A DNA stretch of 64,000 nt from Achromobacter sp. B7 (GTDB taxonomy: Bacteria > Pseudomonadota > Gammaproteobacteria > Burkholderiales > Burkholderiaceae_B). Below the pieces are notes generated by a model. It did not search any database. It was not told where the DNA came from and saw only the letters and a program-made list of their open reading frames with translations. Below, piece by piece: positions 36,649 to 47,078 of the stretch (positions within the stretch are counted from its first letter, which is position 1; each line of letters begins with the position of its first letter). Made by a program: the position numbers and the translations under genes. Location of the stretch: positions 1,054,001-1,118,000 of the forward strand of contig NZ_CP032084.1 of NCBI RefSeq assembly GCF_003600685.1. Direction: 5' to 3'.

Positions 36649-36676
36649 TTGCCGGGAACCCTTTGCGATATAGAAT
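36649..36676 (+). promoter_or_regulatory. probable promoter of icd
   Basis: TTGCCG at 36649-36654, 16-nt spacer, TAGAAT at 36671-36676, about 113 nt before the icd start. A fair sigma-70 match in the divergent region with DUF1841. Confidence 0.4.
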
Positions 36677-36788
36677 TGGTTGCTATCCGCCATCCGGTGT
36701 GCGGTCAGACAGGGGTTTTTCCCTGCGGAATCGGACGCTTTTCGATGCGGCGCGTGCAGAAAAACCACCCGGAGCAAATGGAGCATTC

Positions 36789-38045
36789 ATGTCCTACCAA
36801 CATATCAAGGTTCCCGCTGGCGGCCAGAAAATCACGGTCAACGCTGATTTCTCGCTGAATGTGCCTGAACAGCCCATCGTTCCCTTCATTGAAGGCGACG
36901 GCACGGGCGCTGACATCACCCCGGTGATGATCAAGGTTGTCGATGCCGCGGTGCAAAAAGCCTACGGCGGCAAGCGCAAGATCCATTGGATGGAAGTCTA
37001 TGCCGGCGAGAAGGCCACCAAGGTCTACGGCCCGGACGTCTGGCTGCCCGATGAAACCCTGGAAGTCGTCAAAGACTACGTGGTGTCCATCAAGGGCCCG
37101 CTGACCACCCCGGTGGGCGGCGGCATCCGGTCGCTGAACGTGGCGCTGCGCCAGCAACTGGACCTGTACGTCTGCCTGCGCCCGGTGGCGTACTTCAAGG
37201 GCGTGCCTTCGCCGGTGCGCGAACCCGAAAAGACCAACATGGTGATCTTCCGCGAGAACTCGGAAGACATCTATGCCGGCATCGAATACATGGCCGAAAG
37301 CGAACAGGCCAAGGAACTGATCCAGTTCCTGCAGACCAAGCTGGGCGTCAAGAAGATCCGCTTTCCGAACACCTCGTCCATCGGCATCAAGCCGGTGTCG
37401 CGCGAAGGCACCGAGCGCCTGGTGCGCAAGGCCGCGCAGTACGTTATCGACAACGACCGCACGTCGCTGACGCTGGTGCACAAGGGCAACATCATGAAGT
37501 TCACGGAAGGCGGCTTCCGGGACTGGGGCTACGAGCTGCTGCAAAAGGAATTTGGCGCGCAGCTGATCGACGGCGGCCCGTGGTGCAAGTTCAAGAACCC
37601 GAAGACGGGCCGCGAGATCATCGTCAAGGACGTGATCGCCGACGCCTTCCTGCAACAGATCCTGCTGCGTCCGGCCGAATACGACGTAATCGCCACGCTG
37701 AACCTGAACGGCGACTACATCTCGGATGCGCTGGCCGCGCAGGTGGGCGGCATCGGCATCGCCCCGGGCGCCAACCTGTCGGATTCGGTGGCCATGTTCG
37801 AAGCCACCCACGGCACCGCACCCAAGTACGCCGGCAAGGACTACGTGAACCCCGGTTCCGAAATCCTCTCGGCCGAAATGATGCTGCGCCACATGGGCTG
37901 GACCGAAGCGGCCGACCTGATCATCTCCAGCATGGAAAAGTCCATCCTGTCCAAGAAGGTCACGTATGACTTTGCCCGCCTGCTGGAAGGGGCGACGCAG
38001 GTGTCGTGCTCGGGCTTCGGCCAGGTCATGATCGAAAACATGTAA
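36789..38045 (+). CDS. icd: NADP-dependent isocitrate dehydrogenase
   Basis: 418 residues from ATG 36789, the start that matches the family ([15 protein letters not shown]). It oxidises isocitrate to 2-oxoglutarate in the TCA cycle and supplies NADPH. Visible motifs are the substrate phosphorylation-site loop [13 protein letters not shown], the isocitrate/metal site [23 protein letters not shown] and NADP-binding [10 protein letters not shown]. The length and sequence match the dimeric enterobacterial-type enzyme. It is monocistronic with its own terminator. Confidence 0.98.
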   Translation: MSYQHIKVPAGGQKITVNADFSLNVPEQPIVPFIEGDGTGADITPVMIKVVDAAVQKAYGGKRKIHWMEVYAGEKATKVYGPDVWLPDETLEVVKDYVVSIKGPLTTPVGGGIRSLNVALRQQLDLYVCLRPVAYFKGVPSPVREPEKTNMVIFRENSEDIYAGIEYMAESEQAKELIQFLQTKLGVKKIRFPNTSSIGIKPVSREGTERLVRKAAQYVIDNDRTSLTLVHKGNIMKFTEGGFRDWGYELLQKEFGAQLIDGGPWCKFKNPKTGREIIVKDVIADAFLQQILLRPAEYDVIATLNLNGDYISDALAAQVGGIGIAPGANLSDSVAMFEATHGTAPKYAGKDYVNPGSEILSAEMMLRHMGWTEAADLIISSMEKSILSKKVTYDFARLLEGATQVSCSGFGQVMIENM

Positions 38046-38075
38046 ATCCGCGGTTCGTATCAAGGTGGTCCGCTG

Positions 38076-38106
38076 AACCCGCCCGCCGTCATGGCGGGCG
38101 GGTTTT
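38076..38106 (+). terminator. terminator after icd
   Basis: AACCCGCCCGCC-GTCAT-GGCGGGCGGGTT, a perfect 12-bp stem ending in TTTT. Confidence 0.9.
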
Positions 38107-38121
38107 GTCTAACGTATCCGC

Positions 38122-39444
38122 ATGAAGCGCGCTGGCGCTTACGCTGCTCTTTCCAGGTTGATCGCTGTGCCCCGACTATATGTATCCCTAGCCACCTGGC
38201 TTGTATTGCTGGTTCCCGCGCTGGCGTTGACCAGCCCGGTGGGCGGCCCCGCCGTTCTTTATCTGAGCGCGCTGATTGCGCTGACCGCGCTGGCCGTGAA
38301 CGCCGTCAAGCGCTACGAACCCATGGACTTCCGGGCCTTGTGGCCCATGTCGCTGGTGCTGCTGCTGCCCCTGGCCTGTATGTTCATCACGTCGGCGGTG
38401 CGCGGCGTGTGGAGCAATTCAGAACTTGAAAAGCTGTTGCGCTTCGCCTTGGCGCTGCCGGTGCTGTGGCTGCTGCTGCGTGCGCCGCGCCCGTGGTTGA
38501 AGGCGGTGCAATGGAGCGTGCTGGTGGGCGCCTTCGGCGGGGCCATGCTGCTGATCGTCACGATGGCGACGGTGGGCCGCAACGGCATGGTGGACGTGGG
38601 CGGGCGCTATAACGCGGTGGCGTTCGCCAACCTGACTCTGCTGCTGGGCGGCATGACCTTGCTGTCGATGGGCTTTGGCGCCTGTACGCGCTGGCCGCGC
38701 ATCGAAATGGCGGTGAAGCTGGCGGTGGTGCTGCTGACCGTCTACGCCACGTGGCAGTCCGAGACGCGCAGCAGCTGGATGTTGCTGCCGATTCTCGCGC
38801 TGGTATTCCTGCTGGGCCTGCGCAACTGGAGCCGTCGTCACAAGGTGTATTGCGCGCTGGCGCTGTGTGTGGCGCTGGCCGCCAGCGCCGCCGCGATCTG
38901 GACGTTCAGCAGCCGCATGCACGAGATCACGTCCGACGTGCAGGGGTTTGCCACGTCGTCCAACCGCGATACCTCGTTTGGCATCCGCTTGCAGCTGTGG
39001 CATGCGTCGCTGCTGATGTTCCAGAAAAGCCCCATCGTGGGCGTGGGCCCCAGCATGTTCCGGGAAGAGCTGCGGCACTTGCAGACGCAGGGGATCGTGA
39101 CGCAAGAGGTGGTTGAAGGCTTCGGTGAGCCTCACAACGATATGCTGGGTGCGTTGTCCGGATATGGCTTGCTGGGCTTGATGACCATCCTGACCTTGTA
39201 TCTGGTGCCGGCCGCCGTTTTCTTCCGGCGCATGGCCAGCGACGACCGCGTGATACGGGTGGGAGCGCAGCTGGGCTTGTTGTTCTGCCTGGGTTATTGC
39301 GCGTTCAGCTTGACGGAGATGATGTTTCGCAACATGCGCAGCGTGCCCAATTACTCGCTGATCGTGGTCACGCTGATCGCGCTGACGACGCCGCGGCCGA
39401 CCAAGCAACCAGTGACACCGCCGGCGGTGCCCCCGAGGCCATGA
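38122..39444 (+). CDS. O-antigen ligase / Wzy-type polysaccharide polymerase family membrane protein
   Basis: 440 residues with about ten to twelve hydrophobic segments. A large periplasmic loop lies around residues 265-345, containing RLQLWHASLLMFQKSPIVGVGPSMF and GEPHNDMLGALSGYGLLG. The H-N-D motif and preceding Gly-x-Gly are the signature of the Wzy_C/WaaL superfamily. These enzymes ligate O-antigen to lipid A-core, polymerise repeat units or glycosylate proteins such as pilins. The gene stands alone between icd and the chemoreceptor gene, with no glycosyltransferases nearby, so its substrate is uncertain. Confidence 0.85.
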   Translation: MKRAGAYAALSRLIAVPRLYVSLATWLVLLVPALALTSPVGGPAVLYLSALIALTALAVNAVKRYEPMDFRALWPMSLVLLLPLACMFITSAVRGVWSNSELEKLLRFALALPVLWLLLRAPRPWLKAVQWSVLVGAFGGAMLLIVTMATVGRNGMVDVGGRYNAVAFANLTLLLGGMTLLSMGFGACTRWPRIEMAVKLAVVLLTVYATWQSETRSSWMLLPILALVFLLGLRNWSRRHKVYCALALCVALAASAAAIWTFSSRMHEITSDVQGFATSSNRDTSFGIRLQLWHASLLMFQKSPIVGVGPSMFREELRHLQTQGIVTQEVVEGFGEPHNDMLGALSGYGLLGLMTILTLYLVPAAVFFRRMASDDRVIRVGAQLGLLFCLGYCAFSLTEMMFRNMRSVPNYSLIVVTLIALTTPRPTKQPVTPPAVPPRP

Positions 39445-39494
39445 CCTCCCATCCCTGACGACCCGGCATCCAGCCGCCGGGCCCGCACCAAACA

Positions 39495-39528
39495 AAACGC
39501 AAGGCGTCTCGCGCCTTGCGTTTTTTTT
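39495..39528 (+). terminator. terminator after the O-antigen ligase-like gene
   Basis: AAACGCAAGGCG-TCTCG-CGCCTTGCGTTT, perfect 12-bp stem plus T run. Confidence 0.92.
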
Positions 39529-39687
39529 GCGCCCGGCGCTTGCGCCAGATCAACAAGCCCGCGCGCGCTTGGTGAAAACCCTGCGTCTTCTCCGTATCCT
39601 GACAAATCTCAATACATAAACAGTCACATTTTGCCGTCTATCGTTTCAGGCGCGCAGTGGGCATGACAAGCATTACAAGGAAATCCG

Positions 39688-41274
39688 GTGAAGAACTCCA
39701 GTCTGCGCAGAGAGTTGTTGTGGTTCGTTTTCGCGATAGGCGCGGCCGTGCTGGCGCTGGGCGCCTGGGATGCGTGGCAGCGCCGGGGTGAAATGGTCGA
39801 GGACCGCAAGACGGAACTGCGGCACGTGCTGGACCTGTCGGCCGGCATTTTGCGCAACGGCAAGCAAAGCGTCAGCGAAGGCATGCCGCTGGCCGAGGCC
39901 AAGCGCAACGTGGCCAGGCGCCTGTCGCAGCTGCGCTATGGCGCCGACGGCTATGTGGGCGCTTTTGGCGATGACTACGCCTTGCTGGTGCACCCTGACC
40001 CGAAATTGGTGGGCACCAACGTGCGTGACATCAAGGACGTGGACGGGCTGCCCATATTCCAGCGGCTGTATGCCGGCGGCAAGGCGGGCGGCGGCTATGT
40101 GCACTACCGCTTTCCACGCCCCGGCGCGGATGAGGCGCTGCCGAAGATCAGTTACGCAACCTACGACGCGGAATGGGGCTGGCTGATCTTCACGGGCCTG
40201 TATGTAGACGATGTGGACGCCGCGTTCTACCAGACGCTTTGGCGTCAGGGCGGGGCCACCATCGGTCTGTTGGTGTTGTTGCTGTTGGCGGCGCTGCGTT
40301 TTTTCCACACCCATGTGATCCGCCCCTTGGACGAGGCCGTGGCGCTGTGCGAACGCGTGGCCAACGGCGATCTGGCTGGCGAAGTGTCCAGCAACCATCG
40401 TGGCGAGATCGGGCAGCTGTTCGAAGCCATGGGGCGCATGCAGACACGGTTGGAAGTGGCCTTGCGCAGCATCGTGCAATCGACCGGGTCCATCGCGGCG
40501 GCCTCGCGCCAGATCGCGGCGGGCAGCCTGGACCTGTCGGATCGCACAGAAAAACAGGCGGCCGCGCTGGAACAGACGGCGGCCAGCGTTGAAGAGATTA
40601 CGGCTACTGCCCGCCAAAGCGCGGAACACGTGCGCGAAGTCAGCGCGCTGGCCGCGCAGTCGGCAAAGTTGGCGCGTCAGGGCAGCGAAGAAACGCAGCA
40701 CGCCATCGACGCCATGCGCGAGATCTCGCACAGCTCGCAGCGCATCGGCGAGATCATCAGCGTGATCGACGGCATTGCGTTCCAGACCAACATCCTGGCC
40801 CTGAACGCGGCGGTGGAAGCCGCGCGCGCGGGCGAGCAGGGGCGTGGGTTTGCGGTGGTTGCGGGCGAGGTGCGGGCCTTGGCGCAGCGCTCGGCCACGG
40901 CCGCCAAAGAAATCAAGGACCTGATCGAAGCCTCGTCCGATTCGGTGGCGCGCGGCAGCGAACGCGTGGGACAGGCCAGCGCCACGATGGGCAGCGTGCT
41001 GGAATCGGCGGCCACCAGCGCGCCGTTGATGGGGGAAATCGCCACGGCGTCGGCTGAACAAAGCACGGGCATCGAACAGATCAACCAGGCCGTCACGCAT
41101 CTGGACAGCGTGACGCAACAGAACGCCGCACTGGTCGAAGAGTTTGCCGCGTCGGCCTCGACCCTGCACGATCAGGCCGACGGCCTGGCGCGCGCCGTGT
41201 CGGTATTCAAGCTGTCTGCAAGCGGCTCGGCAGCGCCTGCATTGCGCCCAGTGCTCGTTGCAGCCGTGGCGTGA
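39688..41274 (+). CDS. methyl-accepting chemotaxis protein with Cache-type sensor
   Basis: 528 residues with a GTG start at 39688 preceded by AAGGAAA. Membrane segments are at about 10-28 and 190-210. Between them is a single Cache-like domain ([27 protein letters not shown]). HAMP follows (about 210-262), then the long signalling helices with the hairpin tip [37 protein letters not shown]. No C-terminal NWETF-type CheR tether is present. It probably senses a small organic ligand. The last 68 bp overlap the 3' end of the convergent DapA-family gene. Confidence 0.94.
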   Translation: MKNSSLRRELLWFVFAIGAAVLALGAWDAWQRRGEMVEDRKTELRHVLDLSAGILRNGKQSVSEGMPLAEAKRNVARRLSQLRYGADGYVGAFGDDYALLVHPDPKLVGTNVRDIKDVDGLPIFQRLYAGGKAGGGYVHYRFPRPGADEALPKISYATYDAEWGWLIFTGLYVDDVDAAFYQTLWRQGGATIGLLVLLLLAALRFFHTHVIRPLDEAVALCERVANGDLAGEVSSNHRGEIGQLFEAMGRMQTRLEVALRSIVQSTGSIAAASRQIAAGSLDLSDRTEKQAAALEQTAASVEEITATARQSAEHVREVSALAAQSAKLARQGSEETQHAIDAMREISHSSQRIGEIISVIDGIAFQTNILALNAAVEAARAGEQGRGFAVVAGEVRALAQRSATAAKEIKDLIEASSDSVARGSERVGQASATMGSVLESAATSAPLMGEIATASAEQSTGIEQINQAVTHLDSVTQQNAALVEEFAASASTLHDQADGLARAVSVFKLSASGSAAPALRPVLVAAVA

Positions 41275-42106
41275 TCTCGCGGCTGGCGGGCATCATGGGC
41301 ATGCGCAGTTCGTCGGCGATCAGCCCTTGCATGGCCAGCGCACGCTTGATCGGCGCGGGGTTCGGTTCGGCGAACAGCAGCCGGATCAACGCGCGCAGCG
41401 GTTCGAATAGCGCCCGGGCGGCGTCGGCCTGGCCCGCGCGCGCCAGCCGCATGATTTCAACGTGGCGTTCGGGAAACAGATGCGCGGCGGCCGGTATGGC
41501 GCCGTGTCCGCCGGCCAGCCAGTGGTCCAGCAAGGACAAGTCGTCGCCACACAGCGCATCCAGCTTGCCGCGCGCATTCAGGGCGGCAAGCACGGGCGCA
41601 TCGCATTCCTTCACCGCCGAAAAATTGGGCAAGGACGCCAGTGTTTCCATGGTTTCCACCGTCATCGTCACGCCGGTGCGCTTGGGGATGTTGTACAGGA
41701 TGATGGGGCGATCGGTGGCCCAGGCGATCTGCCGGTAATGCCAAAGAATGCCCGCCTGCGATGGGCCCAGATAATAAGGCGGCGGCACTAGATAGCCTGC
41801 CGGCCGTAGCTTGTCCAGGCGCCGGATGGCCGTGGCCACGCCGCGCGTGTCCACGCCGCCCGCGCCGAACACCAGCGGCAGCGCGTGTGGATCGCTGTTG
41901 ATCGCCTGCGCCATGTCGATCTTTTCGGACAGGCTTAGCAAGTTGCCTTCGCCGGTGGACCCGAACAGCACCAGCCCGGCGATGCCCGCGTTGCGGTAAT
42001 AGCGGGCCAGCGCCTGGGCCGCGTCCGCGTCTACATAGCCGCCACGCAGCGGCGTGATCATCGGCAGCCAGATGCCTTCAAAGCGGGGGGTGACGGGCAT
42101 GTCCAT
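41207..42106 (-). CDS. DapA/NAL-family aldolase (dihydrodipicolinate synthase-like)
   Basis: 299 residues. Class I aldolase TIM barrel with [10 protein letters not shown] near residue 49, the catalytic Tyr138 in [10 protein letters not shown], and Schiff-base Lys166 in SAVKECD. These match dihydrodipicolinate synthase and relatives such as N-acetylneuraminate lyase or 4-hydroxy-oxo-acid aldolases. The Glu-Ala-Ser normally after Lys is Glu-Cys-Asp here. It lies 2 nt after a small gene on the same strand, and its 3' end overlaps the chemoreceptor gene by 68 bp. Whether it is the lysine-pathway DapA is uncertain because dapB is far away. Confidence 0.85.
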   Translation of the reverse strand: MDMPVTPRFEGIWLPMITPLRGGYVDADAAQALARYYRNAGIAGLVLFGSTGEGNLLSLSEKIDMAQAINSDPHALPLVFGAGGVDTRGVATAIRRLDKLRPAGYLVPPPYYLGPSQAGILWHYRQIAWATDRPIILYNIPKRTGVTMTVETMETLASLPNFSAVKECDAPVLAALNARGKLDALCGDDLSLLDHWLAGGHGAIPAAAHLFPERHVEIMRLARAGQADAARALFEPLRALIRLLFAEPNPAPIKRALAMQGLIADELRMPMMPASREITPRLQRALGAMQALPSRLQTA

Positions 42107-42108
42107 GG

Positions 42109-42429
42109 TTATTGCCCCGTCAGGGTGGCGGCCGGGCGCACGGTGCCGAATTCGGCCTGCGGCAGCCCACGCATGACGGCTTGCATCATCTCATCCAGTT
42201 GGTCCCGGCTGCATTGCAATTGCAGCGTGCTTTGCGCGCGGGCGTGGTCCACCGACAGCAAATAGATGCCGATGCGCGTGCCCAGGGCCCGATGCAGCGC
42301 CAGGCGCACGTTCAAGGCATCCAGCGTATCGATCCTGACCGTCAGCGCCACCTGTTCGTTGCGCGCCTGAGCAGGCGCGGGAAAGGGGGCAAGCAAGGCG
42401 GGGCCAGAGGAATTGGGTTGGGCGATCAT
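42109..42429 (-). CDS. small protein, possibly ACT-like
   Basis: 106 residues from ATG 42429; a longer frame begins at 42558 with no better ribosome site. A Pro/Ala-rich N-terminus is followed by an alternating beta-alpha-beta stretch (VALTVRIDTLDALNVRLALHRAL, GIYLLSVDHA, STLQLQCSRDQLDEMMQAVM) that resembles an ACT-type regulatory fold. This is inference from pattern. It lies 2 nt before the DapA-family gene, so it may regulate that enzyme or bind a related amino acid. Start uncertain. Confidence 0.55.
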   Translation of the reverse strand: MIAQPNSSGPALLAPFPAPAQARNEQVALTVRIDTLDALNVRLALHRALGTRIGIYLLSVDHARAQSTLQLQCSRDQLDEMMQAVMRGLPQAEFGTVRPAATLTGQ

Positions 42430-42570
42430 GGCGGGGGCGGGGCGGAAGGCGCTGCTTGCGGCGACCGCGTATCGGTTGGTTGATGACGATTCCACTATAG
42501 GAAGGGCGCCGTAAACCCCGCCGATAAAAGCGGGCGCGGCGCGTAAAAATCGCGTCAACGCCCGGGGGGA

Positions 42571-43329
42571 TCAAAAGGTTTTGGTCAAGGACAGCACGCC
42601 TGTCGCGCGGCCCATGTCGCGACCGCGGGTGTTGGTATAGACGGCGCGATCCGCGTTGGTGTCCAGGTAGGCCAGCGATACCGACAGGCCTTGTCCAAAG
42701 TCCTTGGTCAGCCCCAGCTTCCAGTCGGTATACGACCCGTTGTCCACGTTTTTCACCATCTGGCGGCCGGCATGGGCGTTCAGGGTCAGGCCCCACACGC
42801 CGGTGTCGACGTTGGCGCTCAGGTCGAAGTATTGGCTGTATTTGCTGTCGGCAAAGCCGAACAGGTTGGTCATGGCAATGGAATACTTGAACATGACCGG
42901 GCCATAGCCGATGCCGGCGTAGAGTTCGGTGGTGTCGGGGCTGGTGTAGCCGGACGGGAAATCGCCCGGGTAGTAGTACTGCAAGACACCCAGGTCCACG
43001 GGCACGCCATCGGCCACATTGCCCTTGTAGCCGCCGTAGAAATCCATTTCCACGGGGGCGGAAACGTCGGGGTTGCTGTCGCCGAGCCAGCTGATGCTGG
43101 AATTCCAGTTGCCCAGATAAAAGCCGCTGCGGTGGGCAAGGTCGAAGCCGCCTTGCACGGCGGGTTTGTTGTCCGACTGCATCAGGCCGCGATAGCGGTA
43201 TTGGCTCGTCAGGCCGAGGTTTGCGGACAAAGTGAAGTCGGGGGCGGCGGTGGCGACCGGGGCGTCATTGGCTTGGGCGGTGGCGGCCAGCGTCAGCAAC
43301 GCCAGCGCGGCCAAGGAATTGCGGGACAT
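42571..43329 (-). CDS. TorF-family putative outer-membrane porin
   Basis: 252 residues from ATG 43329, supported by AGGAGC upstream; the frame extends 16 codons further without a ribosome site. Signal peptide ends AQA (about 20). The mature protein is Gly/Tyr/Asp-rich with alternating amphipathic strands, starting DFTLSANLGLTSQYRYRG and ending in Phe (LTKTF), as outer-membrane barrels do. The pattern SANLGLTSQYRYRG and ELYAGIGYGP is that of the TorF putative porin family. Its substrate is unknown. Confidence 0.82.
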   Translation of the reverse strand: MSRNSLAALALLTLAATAQANDAPVATAAPDFTLSANLGLTSQYRYRGLMQSDNKPAVQGGFDLAHRSGFYLGNWNSSISWLGDSNPDVSAPVEMDFYGGYKGNVADGVPVDLGVLQYYYPGDFPSGYTSPDTTELYAGIGYGPVMFKYSIAMTNLFGFADSKYSQYFDLSANVDTGVWGLTLNAHAGRQMVKNVDNGSYTDWKLGLTKDFGQGLSVSLAYLDTNADRAVYTNTRGRDMGRATGVLSLTKTF

Positions 43330-43507
43330 GGAATGCTCCTGCTGTTGAACGGATGGCAACAATAGGAGGATCGGCATAAAGCGCGAGACAAGACACGGGC
43401 GGCACGCGTAAAGATCGCGTCAATGTGGATCACAGGCACGGCGATCGCAGACACGTTGATTACATCCACGTTCACTACATCCCGGTCACCGCGATCCGTT
43501 GCCCCGC

Positions 43508-44200
43508 TCAGCCCGCGAAGCGGTACCCCACGCCGATCTCGGTCAGCAGGAACACGGGCTGCGCGGGGTCGGCTTCGAGCTTTTGCCGCAGGTGCCCCAT
43601 GTAGATGCGCAGGTAGTGGTTGCTTTCGATATGCGACGGCCCCCACACGTCGCGCAGCAGTTCTCGATGCGTCATGACCTTGCCCCGGTGCGCCAGCAGC
43701 GCGGCAAGCAGCCGGTATTCCATGGCGGTCAGGTGCACGTGCTGGCCGCCGCGTTCGACGACGCGCCGCGAGAAGTCGACGCGCACGTCGCCAAAGCTGA
43801 TCTCGGCGGCGCTGGCCGCGCCCGCCCGCGCATGGCGGCGCAACAGCACGCGCAGCCGCGCGAGAAGTTCGCTGACGCCGAACGGCTTGGTCAGGTAATC
43901 GTCGGCGCCCGCGTCCAGCGCCGCCACCTTGTCCGGCTCGGCGCTGCGGGCCGATAGGACCAGCACCGGCACCTGCGTCCAGCCGCGCAACTCGCGGATC
44001 AGCGTCATGCCGTCTTCGTCGGGCAGCCCCAGGTCCAGCACGATGGCGTCGGGCTGGCGCGTGCCGGCCTCGATCAGGCCGCGCTTTACCGTGTCGGCCT
44101 CGTGCACGGCGCAGCCCTCGCTTTCCAGGGCCTGGCGTACGAAGCGCCGGATGTTGGCGTCGTCTTCAATGATCAGGACGGTAGGCTGGTAGTCGAACAT
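43508..44200 (-). CDS. kdpE: response regulator KdpE
   Basis: 230 residues from ATG 44200. OmpR-type receiver with acidic pair in IIEDD, phosphoacceptor Asp in IVLDLGLPDEDG (about 55), VLSARS and LTKPF, followed by a winged helix ending EIGVGYRF. It activates the kdpFABC transporter genes under low potassium or salt stress on phosphorylation by KdpD. It follows kdpD by 13 nt and is the last gene of the operon. Confidence 0.95.
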   Translation of the reverse strand: MFDYQPTVLIIEDDANIRRFVRQALESEGCAVHEADTVKRGLIEAGTRQPDAIVLDLGLPDEDGMTLIRELRGWTQVPVLVLSARSAEPDKVAALDAGADDYLTKPFGVSELLARLRVLLRRHARAGAASAAEISFGDVRVDFSRRVVERGGQHVHLTAMEYRLLAALLAHRGKVMTHRELLRDVWGPSHIESNHYLRIYMGHLRQKLEADPAQPVFLLTEIGVGYRFAG

Positions 44201-44213
44201 GCAAAAGGCGCTT

Positions 44214-47027
44214 TCAATGGGAATTGGGGGAATCGGGGGATTCAGTGGATTCGGGCTGGACGTCGGGCGGGGTGCCCAGCGGCAGGCTGAAGACGAACTG
44301 CGCGCCATGGGCCTGGCCCGGCGTGTGCTCCACCCAGATACGGCCGTGGTGGGCCAGGATGATGGCTTCGCATACCGCCAGGCCCAGGCCCACGCCGGGG
44401 GTGGCGGATTCGCGGTCGCCACGCGTGAATTTTTCGAAGATGCGGCGCTCGGCGCCCGGTGTAACGCCCGGGCCGTTGTCGCAGACGGCCACGCGCAGCG
44501 AGTCATCGTGCACCGCCGCGTGGATGTGCACGGTGCTGCCGGGCGGCGTGTACTTGGCGGCGTTTTCAAGCAGGTTGCACAGCACGCGTTCGATCAGCAC
44601 GCCGTCGCATTCCACCAGCGGCAGGTCGGACAGGCGCGCGACGGTGACGTGGTGCGCGGCAAGCGGCTCGCGCATGGCGGCCAGCGACGCGCCCACCAGT
44701 TCTTCAATGGACTGCCATTCCAGGCGCAGCGGCGTGTCATGGCTTTGCAGCCGCGCCATGTCCAGCAGATTGACCACCAGCGCATGCATGCGCTGCGCCT
44801 GGTCGCGCATGGCGCGAATGGTGTCCTGCACATCGTCCGGCAGCGTGCCCGGCCGGCGCGTCAGCGTGTCCGTCATGCCGACCAGGCTGGTCAGCGGGGT
44901 GCGCAGGTCATGCGACACCGCCGCCAGCAGCGAATTGCGCAGCCGTTCGGATTCCATGCTGACCAGTGCCTGCTGCGCGACTTCGACATAGTGCAGTCGC
45001 TCCAGCGCAATGGCGATCAGCGTGGCGTAGGCCTCGATCTGGCGGCGCGCGTCGGGATGCGTGAACAGGCTGCGGCGCGGCGCGGCCAGGGCCAGCACGC
45101 CGCGCGTGCGCATCGGCGCTTTCAGGGGCAGGTACAGCAGGTCGCTGTTGGACAGCGTGGCGGTGCCCGCGCCGGCCGGTTGGCCATGGTCATACACCCA
45201 TTGGGCCAAGGCGGACTCCAGCGCCGGCATATCGTCGGCGGCGGGCGAGGCCAGCTTCAGGCGGTCGTCCAGGCCCAGGATATACAGCGCGCAGCGCGAG
45301 CCGAACGTGGCGTGCACGAATGCGCCAGCCAGCGCCACGATTTGTTCCGGCAACAATGCCGACGACAGCTCGCGCGCGAATTCGTACAGGCTGCGCGCGT
45401 CCGCTTCGCGCTTGACCGACACCTGCGCCTGTAGCCGCAGCCCGGCCGTCAGCTGCCCAATCAGCAGGCCCACGGCCAGCAGCACGGCGAACGTCAGCAG
45501 GTACTGCACGTCCGACACGGCAAAGGATGCCAGCGGCTGCACGAAGAAAAAGTCGAACAACGCCACGCTGACCACGGACGCCAGCGCGGCCGGGCCTCGC
45601 CCGTGACGCAGCGCCACGGCCACTACCGCCAGCAGGAACAGCATGACGATGTTGGTCTGGTGCAGCGCCGGAAACGCCAGCATCGACAAGCCCGTGGCGG
45701 CCGCGCAATAGCACAGCGCCCACGCATAGCCCGACCACGGCGCGGTGTTGCGGTCATCGGCTGGCGTGCGTGCGCGGTGCCCCAGCGTCAGCGGGTCGCG
45801 CCCTGGCGCCGCGCTGGCGGGCAGGGGCGGTGCGCCCAACCGGATGATGTCGATTTCGGGGCAGCCCGCGGCCAGCATGTCGGCAAAGCTGTGGCGGCGC
45901 CACAGCCAGCCCGGCGCCAGCGCCGCCGACAACAAGGCGGATAGCGACACGCGCAGCCGTTGCAGGCCGCTTGCGCGGGTGCGCCCCACGACGGCCTTGG
46001 TGATGTTGTGCCGACGCACGTAGCGCACAACGGCATCCACCATGTCGCCGCCGGGCAGCGTTTCCGTGCGCGCCCCCAGGCCGTCGGCAAGCGCCAGGCT
46101 GCGCTGCATGCGGTCTTGCTGGGCCTGGGGGGTGGGCGCCGCGCGCGGCGTGTCGATGGTGACCACGTGCAGGTCGCAGTCCAATTGCTGGCTCAGGCGG
46201 TGCGCGCTGCGGATCACGTATTCGGCGTCCGCGTCCGGGCCGATGCAGGCCACCACGGCTTCGCGCGTGCGCCACACCGAATCAATGGCGCGGTCGCGGC
46301 GATAGGCCTGCACGTCGTCGTCCACGTGGTCGGCGGTGCGGCGCAAGGCCAGTTCGCGCAGCGCGATCAGGTTGCCCTTGCGAAAGAAATTGCGCGTGGC
46401 GTGGCGCGCCTGCTCGGGCAGATAGACCTTGCCTTCTTTCAGGCGCCGCAGCAGTTCGTCGGCCGACAGGTCCACCAGGATGACCTCGTCGGCGGTGTCG
46501 AAGACCTCGTCCGGCACGGTTTCCCACACGCGCACGCCGGTGATGCTGCCCACCGCTTCGTTCAGGCTGTCCAGATGCTGCACGTTCAGCGTGGTCCAGA
46601 CGTCGATGCCGGCGGCCAGCAATTCGTGGATGTCCTGCCAGCGCTTGGCGTGGCGCGAGCCCGGCGCGTTGGAATGCGCCAGCTCGTCCACCAGCACCAG
46701 CGCGGGCCGGGCGGCCAGCGCGCCGTCCAGGTCGAATTCGCGCAGCACGTGGCCCCGGTACGCCACGTCTTTCAAGGGCAGCGTTGCCAAGCCATCCAGC
46801 AGGCTTGCCGTTTCGCGGCGGCCGTGGGTTTCGACGATGCCGGCCAGCACGTGCACGCCTTGCTCGGCTTGCGCGCGGGCGGCCACCAGCATGGCGTAGG
46901 TCTTGCCCACGCCGGCCGATGCGCCGAAGTACACGCGAAGCTTGCCGCGCACCGCCTGGCGCGCGGCGTCGTCCAGCGTTTTCAAGAGCGCGTCGGGATC
47001 GGGACGCTCGCCAGCAATGTCAGCCAT
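44214..47027 (-). CDS. kdpD: sensor histidine kinase KdpD
   Basis: 937 residues from ATG 47027 (a TTG three codons earlier is possible). N-terminal KdpD domain with P-loop GASAGVGKTYAML, then a USP-like domain, four close membrane segments (about 445-540), a GAF domain, and the kinase core with H-box SHDLRTPLTSL, N-box LLENAAKY and G-boxes GPGVTPG and GVGLGLAVCEAII. It senses potassium and osmotic status and phosphorylates KdpE. The order kdpC-kdpD-kdpE on one strand is normal for Proteobacteria. Confidence 0.97.
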   Translation of the reverse strand: MADIAGERPDPDALLKTLDDAARQAVRGKLRVYFGASAGVGKTYAMLVAARAQAEQGVHVLAGIVETHGRRETASLLDGLATLPLKDVAYRGHVLREFDLDGALAARPALVLVDELAHSNAPGSRHAKRWQDIHELLAAGIDVWTTLNVQHLDSLNEAVGSITGVRVWETVPDEVFDTADEVILVDLSADELLRRLKEGKVYLPEQARHATRNFFRKGNLIALRELALRRTADHVDDDVQAYRRDRAIDSVWRTREAVVACIGPDADAEYVIRSAHRLSQQLDCDLHVVTIDTPRAAPTPQAQQDRMQRSLALADGLGARTETLPGGDMVDAVVRYVRRHNITKAVVGRTRASGLQRLRVSLSALLSAALAPGWLWRRHSFADMLAAGCPEIDIIRLGAPPLPASAAPGRDPLTLGHRARTPADDRNTAPWSGYAWALCYCAAATGLSMLAFPALHQTNIVMLFLLAVVAVALRHGRGPAALASVVSVALFDFFFVQPLASFAVSDVQYLLTFAVLLAVGLLIGQLTAGLRLQAQVSVKREADARSLYEFARELSSALLPEQIVALAGAFVHATFGSRCALYILGLDDRLKLASPAADDMPALESALAQWVYDHGQPAGAGTATLSNSDLLYLPLKAPMRTRGVLALAAPRRSLFTHPDARRQIEAYATLIAIALERLHYVEVAQQALVSMESERLRNSLLAAVSHDLRTPLTSLVGMTDTLTRRPGTLPDDVQDTIRAMRDQAQRMHALVVNLLDMARLQSHDTPLRLEWQSIEELVGASLAAMREPLAAHHVTVARLSDLPLVECDGVLIERVLCNLLENAAKYTPPGSTVHIHAAVHDDSLRVAVCDNGPGVTPGAERRIFEKFTRGDRESATPGVGLGLAVCEAIILAHHGRIWVEHTPGQAHGAQFVFSLPLGTPPDVQPESTESPDSPNSH

Positions 47028-47078
47028 GAAGCGCAAAGTGTGGGGTGGAAAAGGCTGGCGCTACTATACGCCGCGCCG

